A stretch of DNA of 64,000 nucleotides from Hanleya hanleyi (lineage: Eukaryota > Mollusca > Polyplacophora > Lepidopleurida > Hanleyidae): NCBI GenBank assembly GCA_036873755.1, contig JAVTVY010057091.1:1-64000 (forward strand), read 5' to 3'. Positions 49,101-60,800 of this stretch are shown piece after piece. The number at the start of each line of letters is the position of its first letter. Position 1 is the stretch's first letter. A program made the translations under genes and the position numbers. Under the pieces are notes generated by a model that saw only the letters and a program-made list of their open reading frames with translations, had not been told where the DNA came from and did no database searches.

Positions 49101-51888
49101 TAGATCATCATGTAAGTATACTATAACTGACAATGGTGTACTGTTATGGGAGATGTCAGGACTATAGCCACAGTAGGGCCCACATCTCCACACCTAGTCT
49201 AGTCTGTCATCTCATCTTAGTGGTCTTACTCTCCAGTGTTCACGCCCATGCTAAATCATCATGTAAGTATACTATAACTGACAATGGTGTACTGTTATGG
49301 GAGATGTCAGGACTATAGCCACAGTAGGGCCCACATCTCCACACCTAGTCTAGTCTGTCATCTCATCTTAGTGGCCCTACTCTCCAGTCTTCACGTCTAT
49401 GCTAGATCATCATGTAAGTATACTATAACTGACAATGGTGTACTGTTATGGGAGATGTCAGGACTATAGCCACAGTAGGGCCCACATCTCCACACCTAGT
49501 CTAGTCTGTCATCTCATCTTAGTGGTCCTACTCTCCAGTCTTCACGTCTATGCTAGATCATCATGTAAGTATACTATAACTGACAATGGTGTACTGTTAT
49601 GGGAGATGTCAGGACTATAGCCACAGTAGGGCCCACATCTCCACACCTAGTCTAGTCTGTCATCTCATCTTAGTGGTCTTACTCTCCAGTCTTCACGTCT
49701 ATGTTAGATCATCATGTAAGTATACTATAACTGACAATGTGAAGTGTTATGGGAGATGTCAGGATTATAGCCACAGTCGGGCCCACATCTCCACACCTAG
49801 TCTAGTCTGTCATCTCATCTTAGTGGTCTTACTCTCCAGTCTTCACGTCTATGCTAGATCATCATGTAAGTATACTATAACTGACAATGGTGTACTGTTA
49901 TGGGAGATGTCAGGACTATAGCCACAGTAGGGCCCACATCTCCACACCTAGTCTAGTCTGTCATCTCATCTTAGTGGCCCTACTCTCCAGTCTTCACGTC
50001 TATGCTAGATCATCATGTAAGTATACTATAACTGACAATGGTGTACTGTTATGGGAGATGTCAGGACTATAGCCACAGTAGGGCCCACATCTCCACACCT
50101 AGTCCAGTCTGTCATCTCATCTTAGTGGTCTTACTCTCCAGTATCCACGTCCATGCTAGGTCATCATGTAAGTATACTATAACTGACAATGGTGTACTGT
50201 TATGGGAGATGTCAGGACTATAGCCACAGTAGGGCCCACATCTCCACACCTAGTCCTGTCTGTCATCTCATCTTAGTGGTCTTACTCTCCAGTAGCCACG
50301 TCCATGCTAGATCATCATGTAAGTATACTATAACTGACAATGGTGTACTGTTATGGGAGATGTCAGGATTATAGCCACAGTAGGGCCCACATCTCCACAC
50401 CTAGTCTAGTCAGTCATCTCATCTTAGTGGTCTTACTCTCCAGTCTTCACGTCCGTGCTAGGTCATCATGTAAGTATACTATAACTGACAATGGTGTACT
50501 GTTATGGGAGATGTCAGAACTATAGCGACAGTAGGTCCCACATCTCCACACCTAGTCTAGTCTGTCATCTCATCTTAGTGGTCCTACTCTCCAGTCTTCA
50601 CGTCCGTGCTAGATCTTCATGTAAGTATACTATAACTGACAATGGTGAAGTGTTATGGGAGATGTCAGGACTATAGCCACAGTAGGGCCCACATCTCCAC
50701 ACCTAGTCCAGTCTGTCATCTCATCTTAGTGGTCCTACTCTCCAGTCTTCACGTCTATGCTAGATCATCATGTTAGTATGTATTAAAACTATAACTGACA
50801 ATGGTGTACTGTTATGGGAGATGTCAGGACTATAGCCACAGTAGGGCCCACATCTCCACACCTAGTCTAGTCTGTCATCTCATCTATAGTGGTCTTACTC
50901 TCCAGTCTTGACGTCCATGCTAGATCATCATGTAAGTATACTATAACTGACAATGGTGTACTGTTATGGGAGATGTCAGGACTATAGCCACAGTAGGGCC
51001 CACATCTCCACACCTAGTCTAGTCTGTCATCTCATCTTAGTGGTCCTACTCTCCAGTCTTGACGTCCATGCTAGATCATCATGTAAGTATACTATAACTG
51101 ACAATGGTGTACTGTTATGGGAGATGTCAGGACTATAGCCACAGTAGGGCCCACATCTCCACACCTAGTCTAGTCTGTCATCTCATCTTAGTGGTCCTAC
51201 TCTCCAGTCTTCACGTATATGCTAGATCATCATGTAAGTATACTATAACTGACAATGGTGTACTGTTATGGGAGATGTCAGGACTATAGCCACAGTAGGG
51301 CCCACATCTCCACACCTAGTCTAGTCTGTCATCTCATCTTAGTGGTCTTACTCTCCAGTCTTCATGCCCATGCTAGATCATCATGTTAGTATACTATAAC
51401 TGACAATGGTGTACTGTTATGGGAGATGTCAGGACACTAGCGACAGTAGGGCCCACATCTTCACACCTAGTCCAGTCTGTCATCTCATCTTAGTGGTCTT
51501 ACTCTCCAGTATCCACATCCATGCTAGATCATCATGTAAGTATACTATAACTGACAATGGTGTACTGTTATGGGAGATGTCAGGACTATAGCCACAGTAG
51601 GGCCCACATCTCCACACCTAGTCTAGTCTGTCATCTCATCTTAGTGGTCTTACTCTCCAGTCTTCACGCCCATGCTAGATCATCATGTTAGTATACTATA
51701 ACTGACAATGGTGTACTGTTATGGGAGATGTCAGGACACTAGCGACAGTAGGGCCCACATCTTCACACCTAGTCCAGTCTGTCATCTCATCTTAGTGGTC
51801 CTACTCTCCAGTCTTCACGTCTATGCTAGATCATCATGTTAGTATGTATTAAAACTATAACTGACAATGATGTACTGTTATGGGAGAT
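40122..51888 (+). repeat. 151-bp tandem array, about 77 copies of exon A with its donor
   Basis: Most units are 151 bp; longer ones (about 154-159) come from GTGTTCAAAG, ACATGTA, ACCGTA or GTATTAAAAC variants. Each unit runs ATGG(TGTACTG) ... GGGCCCACATCTCCACACC ... CATCTCATCTTAGTGG ... CTACTCTCCAG ... GATCATCATGTAAGTATAC, then 21 bases to the next ATG. At least 49 units keep an open frame from ATG beyond the donor. About eight units with GTGTTCAAAGTG are frameshifted at the start (two of this type regain frame by losing a G). Donors are GTAAGTAT in nearly all units. The exceptions seen are GTTAGTAT (near 46214, 50772, 51384, 51687, 51838) and GTCAGTAT (44388). Unit size is not a multiple of three, so frames rotate from unit to unit. 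Confidence 0.97.
40131..40260 (+). CDS. Predicted signal-peptide exon (exon A) of a secreted or membrane protein
   Basis: This is the coding part of an inferred exon 40107-40260. The ATG sits in strong Kozak context (ACAATGG), after two tiny upstream ATG frames. It gives 43 codons plus one base. Residues 1-25 are polar, residues 26-36 are hydrophobic (HLILVVLLSSL), and V38-H39-A40 before RSS fits the signal-peptidase rule of small residues at -3 and -1. The exon ends at a strong donor, CAT|GTAAGTAT (40261). It leaves one base, T, of a split codon, and the cysteine-rich exon at 54128 supplies CT, so the two join in frame. It is the first member of the 151-bp array, whose other units are copies of this exon plus 21 intronic bases. 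The alternative is that exon B carries its own start (Met at 54076) and this is only satellite DNA. No transcript evidence is available. Confidence 0.5.
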
Positions 51889-54127
51889 GTTAAACTGAAC
51901 GTGGCGGTGTTAAAATCTAATCCTTTAATTTAAGTAAACAATGTCAATGATAAGCAGAATTGTGCATTTTGCACAACCCACATTTAACTCCTTGTTAGCA
52001 ACAGCTAAGGTGAACTGATTAGGCTTCAGCATTCACCTCAGCAATTGCTAAATCTTGTGGACATTTTGTAGGGCTGTATATGTATGGTATGGTAGTATAT
52101 GTATCAATTTCTCTCTGGAAGTTGCCAAACCATCATATCCATTAAGGCTTTAAAGTGACATCCTAATTACTATAGTATTAATTTGTTGAGTATTTATTTA
52201 ATATACCGGTGAGATAGGTATAATTGATACGAGACCCTATTGGGACAAATTAGAGAGCTCCTGGATCTGCAGTTAACAATTTTGCAGTGGCCATTAAAAC
52301 CTTAACTGTTAGTGAAGTGTCCTCTAGTGGCCACTGTCAGTGTGGAGATATTGAGGGCGTGCTGAGAGCAGATGTGTCTCAAGGACTCTCTCGAGTATGC
52401 TTCACAAATTGAACCAGAAATCGGAATGAGTAAAGGATAAATTGATTTCTTCCAATACCTCGTTGGCAGAAAATGGAGCTTCGTTATGATTTATAGGGGG
52501 AGTAACACAATTGAAGGGCCCTGCACCACATCACAAAGTGGTAAGAATGGCTCAGACACCTTAATCCGTAATGGCTTTCGAGGAGGGGAACAATTAGATT
52601 CCAACAAGGCATTAGATTTGGTGGCAGAGGAAACTTTTAGGTCAGATCTGGCTTACGGCATTGTATGATTGTATTGTAAATCCATAAGAAACAATTACAT
52701 TTGCTTCCTGATTAACTGTAGTTCTCCAAGGAAGTCACTTTATAATAGAGTTCTCGCAGCATGCTGATGGGCCCTGGGTGAATTGCGGGTAATATTAACT
52801 TTGTTAGTGTTGGGTTTGAAGTTGGCTGCTGATATTCTCACCACCTCTGTTTCTTCAGATTCAGTTAGTCCCATATCGATTCAGCAGAATTTTGTATGAT
52901 TTGAAATTTGTCTTCTACCATTAATTATGTATATTCACCATTGATGAAAAATAGGAATTCAGATCTATTTTTCACAAAAAGTTAATTCACGTAATGGCAG
53001 GCATATCAATCATGAAGCAATGTGGTTACTATTTCCATATTTATGGTAATCCTCTAATAATTCAATCACAGGAAGTGAAATTTCTCAGCATGGAATCTGG
53101 GGGGCGATCAAATTTATTAGAACATGGAAGTTGATAAAATAGTTCAAAATCCTGCATATAATCCATTATTTCTTAGTTATTTCAATGATTTTAGAGGGTG
53201 ATTAGAGGCACCGATTGAATTTTGTCCCAAAATTGGGAGTGATTGAAACTTATCAGGGGGATTGAATTATTAGAGGGATTACAATGTAATACAATATGCA
53301 TGTGTGTAGTTACCCCCCACCGAGGTAGTGTAGTTATCCCCCCAGAACTGTATTGGGGGCTAAATTGTCAGCTACAGTTATAAAATATCTGGAACTTAAG
53401 CTTGCTGATTGTTGTGAAATTTCATGGCATTTGAAATATTTGTCAGATTCATGGCATGTTCCTTTTGACAATGGAGAAATATTTACTTATAAATAATATA
53501 CCATTTGATTGATAGTTATAGGTTTCCTCACAATGCCGTGACCTTTCAGCTATCAGTGATGAATGACCCCGAGTCGGTGGTCTCACATATAAGCTCACTC
53601 CTTTGGAAGTTAAAAGGAAGGTGTGGAATGAAACATTTAGGTGTTAAGTAGCCATTCACAGCTAATTACTGTCCTGACGACTCCATATTCCCCAGTTAAA
53701 AAGGTGTAAAATAAATACTGGTTCATTATCAAGAGTTAATTGTAAGTTCTTAATGACCAGTTTGTGGAGGCCTAATGTGAAATGAACATGCATATAGACA
53801 TTGTGGAGATGAAAGATTGAGTAGCCACTGTCATCCCCCTATTGTTTATTAATATGATGAGTAGATTAGGACGTTTCTGATTGGTCACTAGGTCAACAAT
53901 ATCCTGATTGCATTGCGGGATTTTATATTTGAACTAACATTATGACTACGGTACTCCATCAGTTCAACATTGCAAAGGAATCAAACACCAGTTGTAAGGA
54001 AAAGTATGTGTTTGTGGCGTTATATTAAATTTGCATGGAACAATATTTTAATATCGCTTATGCCATAATTAAAGTATGATGAATAAATTTCCAAACCTTT
54101 CAGTTACGTTTATTTTATCTCTGACAG
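51889..54127 (+). other. Predicted intron 3' part, unassigned
   Basis: Non-coding sequence lies between the array and exon B. It includes one copy of the dispersed repeat (53101-53285). At its 3' end, TTTATTTTATCTCTGACAG (54109-54127) is a pyrimidine-rich splice acceptor for exon B. Confidence 0.5.
53101..53285 (+). repeat. Dispersed repeat, copy 2 of 3
   Basis: It shares GATCAAATTTATTAGAACA, TAGTTCAAAAT, TCCATTATTTCTTAGTTATT and a final TTGAATTATTAGAGGGATTA with the copy at 36421-36610, in the same orientation. Confidence 0.8.
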
Positions 54128-54384
54128 CTGTGGGTTGTGCGGATGGGACGAGGGAGGGACTATACGATCAGGACAAGTTAGCCGTCTGTTCAGGTCACTG
54201 GTACGGCCATGTTCAGAATGCGAGCCACCTTTGTGCCACGGGCTGGGAGGTCTGTAGTTGGCAGAAGCGCCACCTACTGAGAAACATCACCTGGCAGGAG
54301 GCAATGACTGTCGAGGGCTGCTACGCTTACAATGCGGCCCAAGATGGCGGACGGTGCCAAGAATGCCGAGATAACCTGGAGCAG
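54128..54384 (+). CDS. Cysteine-rich extracellular exon (exon B), family not recognised
   Basis: A 257-bp internal exon between a good acceptor (TCTCTGACAG, 54118-54127) and a consensus donor (GAGCAG|GTGAGG, 54385). It starts with two bases of a split codon and ends on a codon boundary. The 85 codons encode seven cysteines in GCADG, AVCSGHWYGH, HLCATGWEVCSW, GCYAYNAAQDGGRCQECR. They also hold two N-glycosylation sequons (NAS, NIT), as expected of a disulphide-bonded domain in the secretory pathway. GC content is well above the flanks. The pattern looks like a conserved domain, but I cannot name the family. Splice phase fits exon A at 40131-40260. The frame also extends back to an ATG at 54076 with a hydrophobic stretch, but that part is the translated pyrimidine tract and is less likely to be exonic. 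Later exons are not in the window or were not recognised. Confidence 0.8.
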
Positions 54385-54860
54385 GTGAGGGATATGTACA
54401 TGTAATACTGTGTTCAGAGGGGTAAAATATCAGCCAGCTTGGTCGATCAAAATACTGACGTGGACAAAGTTATGATTAGTCTCAGTAATTGCTTTTGTCA
54501 AGAAGTATCCAACTGTTGTTTTGAAGTTGGTTTCAGGATAATATTTGGAGCTTAGTGTCCGTCTTCATCTGTATCACAGAGAAATTAACACAAGAGAGTC
54601 ACACCATGAAGTTATTACTCCATTCCACTGTAATACATGCATTACAGGAATGCCGAGTTTGGAATATTTCAGCAAATCAGTGAAAATCTGCTACATGTAT
54701 TCTGAATCTGAATGCCATTTTGTACTTGTAATACAGATCAAGGGTCATATATCCTTGGTATTGAAAGCATCCTCATATAAATTCCAATATATCAGAGTGA
54801 ATTGATGTGAGACAAGTTAGCTTACTTTGATTGATTGATTCACAAGATTCTTATGTAGCA
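54385..54860 (+). other. Predicted intron start
   Basis: Begins with the donor GTGAGG. No exon was recognised before the 38-bp array starts. Confidence 0.5.
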
Positions 54861-57800
54861 GTTCATCATTATTCCATCACAAGAGATTTCTTCAACAATA
54901 TTCCATCATTATCACGATTACAACAGATTCTTTGTCAATTCCATCATTATTCAATCAAAAGAGATCCTTTGACATTTCCATATTATCCCCATCAAAGAGG
55001 TTCTTTGTCAATTCCATCATTACCCCAATCACAAGATATTTATGGGCAATTCCATCGTTATTTCAATCACAAGAGATCCTTTTGCAATTCCATCATTATC
55101 TCAATCATAAGAGATCCTTTTGCAATTCCATCATTTTCTCAATCACAAGAGATTTATTGGCAATTCCATCGTTATTCCAATCACAAGAGATCCTTTGGCA
55201 ATTCCATCATTATCCCAATCACAAGACATTCTTTGTCAATTCCATCATTATTCCAATCACAAGAGATCCTTTGGCAATTCCATCATTATCCCAATCACAA
55301 GAGATTCTTTGTCAATTCCATCATTATTCCAATCACAAGAGATTCTTTGTCAATTCCATCATTATTCCAATCACAAGAGATCCTTTGGCAATTCCATCAT
55401 TATCCCAATCACAAGGGATTCTTTGTCAATTCCATGATTATCCCAATCACAAGACATTCTTTGTCAATTCCATCATTATTCCAATCACAAGAGATCCTTT
55501 GGCAATTCCATCATTATCTCAATCAAAAGGGATTCTTTGTCAATTCCATCATTATCCCAATCACAAGAGATTCTTTGTCAATTCCATCATTATTCCAATC
55601 ACAAGAGATCCTTTGGCAATTCCATCATTATCCCAATCACAAGGGATTCTTTGTCAATTCCATCATTATCCCAATCACAAGAGATTCTTTGTCAATTCCA
55701 TCGTTATTCCAATCACAAGAGATCCTTTGGCAATTCCATCATTATCTCAATTAAAGGAGATTCTTTGGCAATTTCATCATTATTCCAATCACAAGAGATC
55801 CTTTGTCAATTCCATCATTATCCCAATCACAAGAGATTCTTCAAATGTCAATTCCATCATTATCCCAATCACAAGAGATTCTTCAAATGTCAATTCCATC
55901 ATTATCCTAATCACAAGAGATTCTTTGTCAATTCCATCATTATCCCAATCACAAGAGATTCTTTGTCAATTCCATCATTATTCCAATCACAAGAGATCCT
56001 TTGGCAATTCCATCATTATCTCAATTAAAGGAGATTCTTTGGCAATTTCATCATTATCCCAATCACAAGAGATTCTTTGTCAATTCCATCATTATTCCAA
56101 TCACAAGAGATCCTTTGGCAATTCCATCATTATCTCAATTAAAGGAGATTCTTTGGCAATTTCATCATTATCCCAATCACAAGGGATTCTTTGTCAATTC
56201 CATCATTATCCCAATCACAAGAGATTCTTTGTCAATTCCATCATTATCCCAATCACAAGAGATCCTTTGGCAATTCCATCATTATCTCAATTAAAGGAGA
56301 TTCTTTGGCAATTCCATCATTATCCCAATCACAAGGGATTCTTTGTCAATTCCATCATTATCCCAATCACAAGAGATTCTTTGTCAATTCCATCATTATT
56401 CCAATCACAAGAGATCCTTTGGCAATTCCATCATTATCTCAATTAAAGGAGATTCTTTGGCAATTTCATCATTATCCCAATCACAAGAGATTCTTTGTCA
56501 ATTCCATCATTATTCCAATCACAAGGGATTCTTTGTCAATTCCATCATTATCCCAATCACAAGAGATTCTTTGTCAATTCCATCATTATTCCAATCACAA
56601 GAGATCCTTTGGCAATTCCATCATTATCTCAATTAAAGGAGATTCTTTGGCAATTTCATCATTATCCCAATCACAAGAGATCCTTTGGCAATTCCATCAT
56701 TATCTCAATTAAAGGAGATTCTTTGGCAATTTCATCATTATCCCAATCACAAGGAGTTCTTTGTCAATTCCATCATTATCCCAATCACAAGAGATTCTTT
56801 GTCAATTCCATCATTATTCCAATCACAAGAGATCCTTTGGCAATTCCATCATTATCTCAATTAAAGGAGATTCTTTGGCAATTTCATCGTATCCCAATCA
56901 CAAGGGATTCTTTGTCAATTCCATCATTATCCCAATCACAAAGATTCTTTGTCAGATTTCATCATTATCCCAATCACAAGAGATCATGGCAATTCCATCA
57001 TTATCTCAATTAAAGGAGATTCTTTGGCAAAATTCCATTAGGTATCCCAATCACAAGAGTTGCTTTGTCAATTCCATCATTATCCCAATCACAAGAGATT
57101 CTTTGTCAATTCCATCATTATCCCAATCACAAGAGATCCTTTGGCAATTCCATCATTATCTCAATTAAAGGAGATTCTTTGGCAATTCCATCATTATCCC
57201 AATCACAAGGGATTCTTTGTCAATTCCATCATTATCCCAATCACAAGAGATTCTTTGTCAATTCCATCATTATCCCAATCACAAGAGATCCTTTGGCAAT
57301 TCCATGATTATCCCAATCACAAGAGATCCTTTGGCAATTCCATCATTATCCCAATCACAAGAGATCCTTTGGCAATTCCATCATTATCCCAATCACAAGA
57401 GATTCTTCAAATGTCAATTCCATCATTATCCTAATCACAAGAGATTCTTTGTCAATTCCATCATTATCCCAATCACAAGAGATTCTTTGTCAATTCCATC
57501 ATTATTCCAATCACAAGAGATCCTTTGGCAATTCCATCATTATCTCAATTAAAGGAGATTCTTTGGCAATTTCATCATTATCCCAATCACAAGAGATCCT
57601 TTGGCAATTCCATCATTATCTCAATTAAAGGAGATTCTTTGACAATTTCATCATTATCCCAATCACAAGGGATTCTTTGTCAATTCCATCATTATCCCAA
57701 TCACAAGAGATTCTTTGTCAATTCCATCATTATCCCAATCACAAGAATCCCTTTGGCAATTCCCATCATTATCTCAATTAAAGGAGATTCTTTGCTTAAT

Positions 57801-60800
57801 TCATCATTATCACAATCACAAGGATTCTTTCAAATGAATTCCATCATTATCCCAATCACGAAGATTCTTTGTCAATTCCATCATTATCCAATCACAGAGA
57901 TCCTTTGGAAATTCCATCGCGTTATCTCAATTAAAGGAGATTCTTTACAGCAGATCATCATTATCCCAATCACAAGGGATTCTTTGTCAATTCCATCATT
58001 ATCCCAATCACAAGAGATTCTTTGTCAATTCCATCATTATCCCAATCACAAGAGATCCTTTGGCAATTCCATCATTATCCCAATCACAAGAGATCCTTTG
58101 GCAATTCCATCATTATCCCAATCACAAGAGATCCTTTGGCAATTCCATCATTATCCCAATCACAAGAGATTCTTCAAATGTCAATTCCATCATTATCCTA
58201 ATCACAAGAGATTCTTTGTCAATTCCATCATTATCCCAATCACAAGAGATTCTTTGTCAATTCCATCATTATTCCAATCACAAGAGATCCTTTGGCAATT
58301 CCATCATTATCTCAATTAAAGGAGATTCTTTGGCAATTTCATCATTATCCCAATCACAAGAGATCCTTTGGCAATTCCATCATTATCTCAATTAAAGGAG
58401 ATTCTTTGGCAATTTCATCATTATCCCAATCACAAGGGATTCTTTGTCAATTCCATCATTATCCCAATCACAAGAGATTCTTTGTCAATTCCATCATTAT
58501 TCCAATCACAAGAGATCCTTTGGCAATTCCATCATTATCTCAATTAAAGGAGATTCTTTGGCAATTTCATCATTATCCCAATCACAAGAGATTCTTTGTC
58601 AATTCCATCATTATTCCAGTCACAAGAGATCCTTTGGCAATTCCATCATTATCTCAATTAAAGGAGATTCTTTGGCAATTTCATCATTATCCCAATCACA
58701 AGGGATTCTTTGTCAATTCCATCATTATCCCAATCACAAGAGATTCTTTGTCAATTCCATCATTATTCCAATCACAAGAGATCCTTTGGCAATTCCATCA
58801 TTATCTCAATTAAAGGAGATTCTTTGGCAATTTCATCATTATCCCAATCACAAGAGATTCTTTGTCAATTCCATCATTATTCCAATCACAAGAGATCCTT
58901 TGGCAATTCCATCATTATCTCAATTAAAGGAGATTCTTTGGCAATTTCATCATTATCCCAATCACAAGGGATTCTTTGTCAATTCCATGATTATCCCAAT
59001 CACAAGAGATTCTTTGTCAATTCCATCATTATCCCAATCACAAGAGATCCTTTGGCAATTCCATCATTATCTCAATTAAAGGAGATTCTTTGGCAATTCC
59101 ATCATTATCCCAATCACAAGGGATTCTTTGTCAATTCCATCATTATCCCAATCAGAAGAGATTCTTTGTCAATTCCATCATTATCCCAATCACAAGAGAT
59201 CCTTTGGCAATTCCATCATTATCCCAATCACAAGAGATTCTTCAAATGTCAATTCCATCATTATCCTAATCACAAGAGATTCTTTGTCAATTCCATCATT
59301 ATCCCAACCACAAGAGATTCTTTGTCAATTCCATCATTATTCCAATCACAAGAGATCCTTTGGCAATTCCATCATTATCTCAATTAAAGGAGATTCTTTG
59401 GCAATTTCATCATTATCCCAATCACAAGAGATCCTTTGGCAATTCCATCATTATCTCAATTAAAGGAGATTCTTTGGCAATTTCATCATTATCCCAATCA
59501 CAAGGGATTCTTTGTCAATTCCATCATTATCCCAATCACAAGAGATTCTTTGTCAATTCCATCATTATTCCAATCACAAGAGATCCTTTGGCAATTCCAT
59601 CATTATCTCAATTAAAGGAGATTCTTTGGCAATTTCATCATTATCCCAATCACAAGGGATTCTTTGTCAATTCCATCATTATCCCAATCACAAGAGATTC
59701 TTTGTCAATTCCATCATTATCCCAATCACAAGAGATCCTTTGGAAATTCCATCATTATCTCAATTAAAGGAGATTCTTTGGCAATTCCATCATTATCCCA
59801 ATCACAAGGGATTCTTTGTCAATTCCATCATTATCCCAATCACAAGAGATTCTTTGTCAATTCCATCATTATCCCAATCACAAGAGATCCTTTGGCAATT
59901 CCATCATTATCCCAATCACAAGAGATTCTTCAAATGTCAATTTCATCATTATCCCAATCACAAGAGATTCTTTGTCAATTCCATCATTATCCCAATCACA
60001 AGAGATTCTTTGTCAATTCCATCATTATCCCAATCACAAGAGATCCTTTGGCAATTCCATCATTATCCCAATCACAAGAGATTCTTCAAATGTCAATTTC
60101 ATCATTATCCCAATCACAAGAGATTCTTTGTCAATTCCATCATTATCCCAATCACAAGAGATTCTTTGTCAATTCCATCATTATCCCAATCACAAGAGAT
60201 CCTTTGGCAATTCCATCATTATCTCAATTAAAGGAGATTCTTTGGCAATTCCATCATTATCCCAATCACAAGGGATTCTTTGTCAATTCCATCATTATCC
60301 CAATCACAAGAGATTCTTTGTCAATTCCATCATTATCCCAATCACAAGAGATCCTTTGGCAATTCCATCATTATCCCAATCACAAGAGATTCTTCAAATG
60401 TCAATTTCATCATTATCCCAATCACAAGAGATTCTTTGTCAATTCCATCATTATCCCAATCACAAGAGATTCTTTGTCAATTCCATCATTATCCCAATCA
60501 CAAGAGATCCTTTGGCAATTCCATCATTATCCCAATCACAAGAGATTCTTCAAATGTCAATTTCATCATTATCCCAATCACAAGAGATTCTTTGTCAATT
60601 CCATCATTATCTCAATTAAAGGAGATTCTTTGGCAATTCCATCATTATCTCAATTAAAGGAGATTCTTTGGCAATTCCATCATTATCCCAATCACAAGGG
60701 ATTCTTTGTCAATTCCATCATTATCCCAATCACAAGAGATCCTTTGGCAATTCCATCATTATCTCAATTAAAGGAGATTCTTTGGCAATTCCATCATTAT

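Noticed and set aside
40131..51591. Dozens of separate 61-codon genes in tandem
   Set aside because: As stand-alone genes they would overlap the next unit by 35 bases and end in intron-like sequence. The donor and phase fit makes an amplified exon the better reading.
54076..54127. Met at 54076 as the true start of the cysteine-rich protein with its own signal peptide
   Set aside because: The hydrophobic stretch is the translation of a pyrimidine tract ending in CAG, which reads better as a splice acceptor. Kept as an alternative in the exon entries, not excluded.
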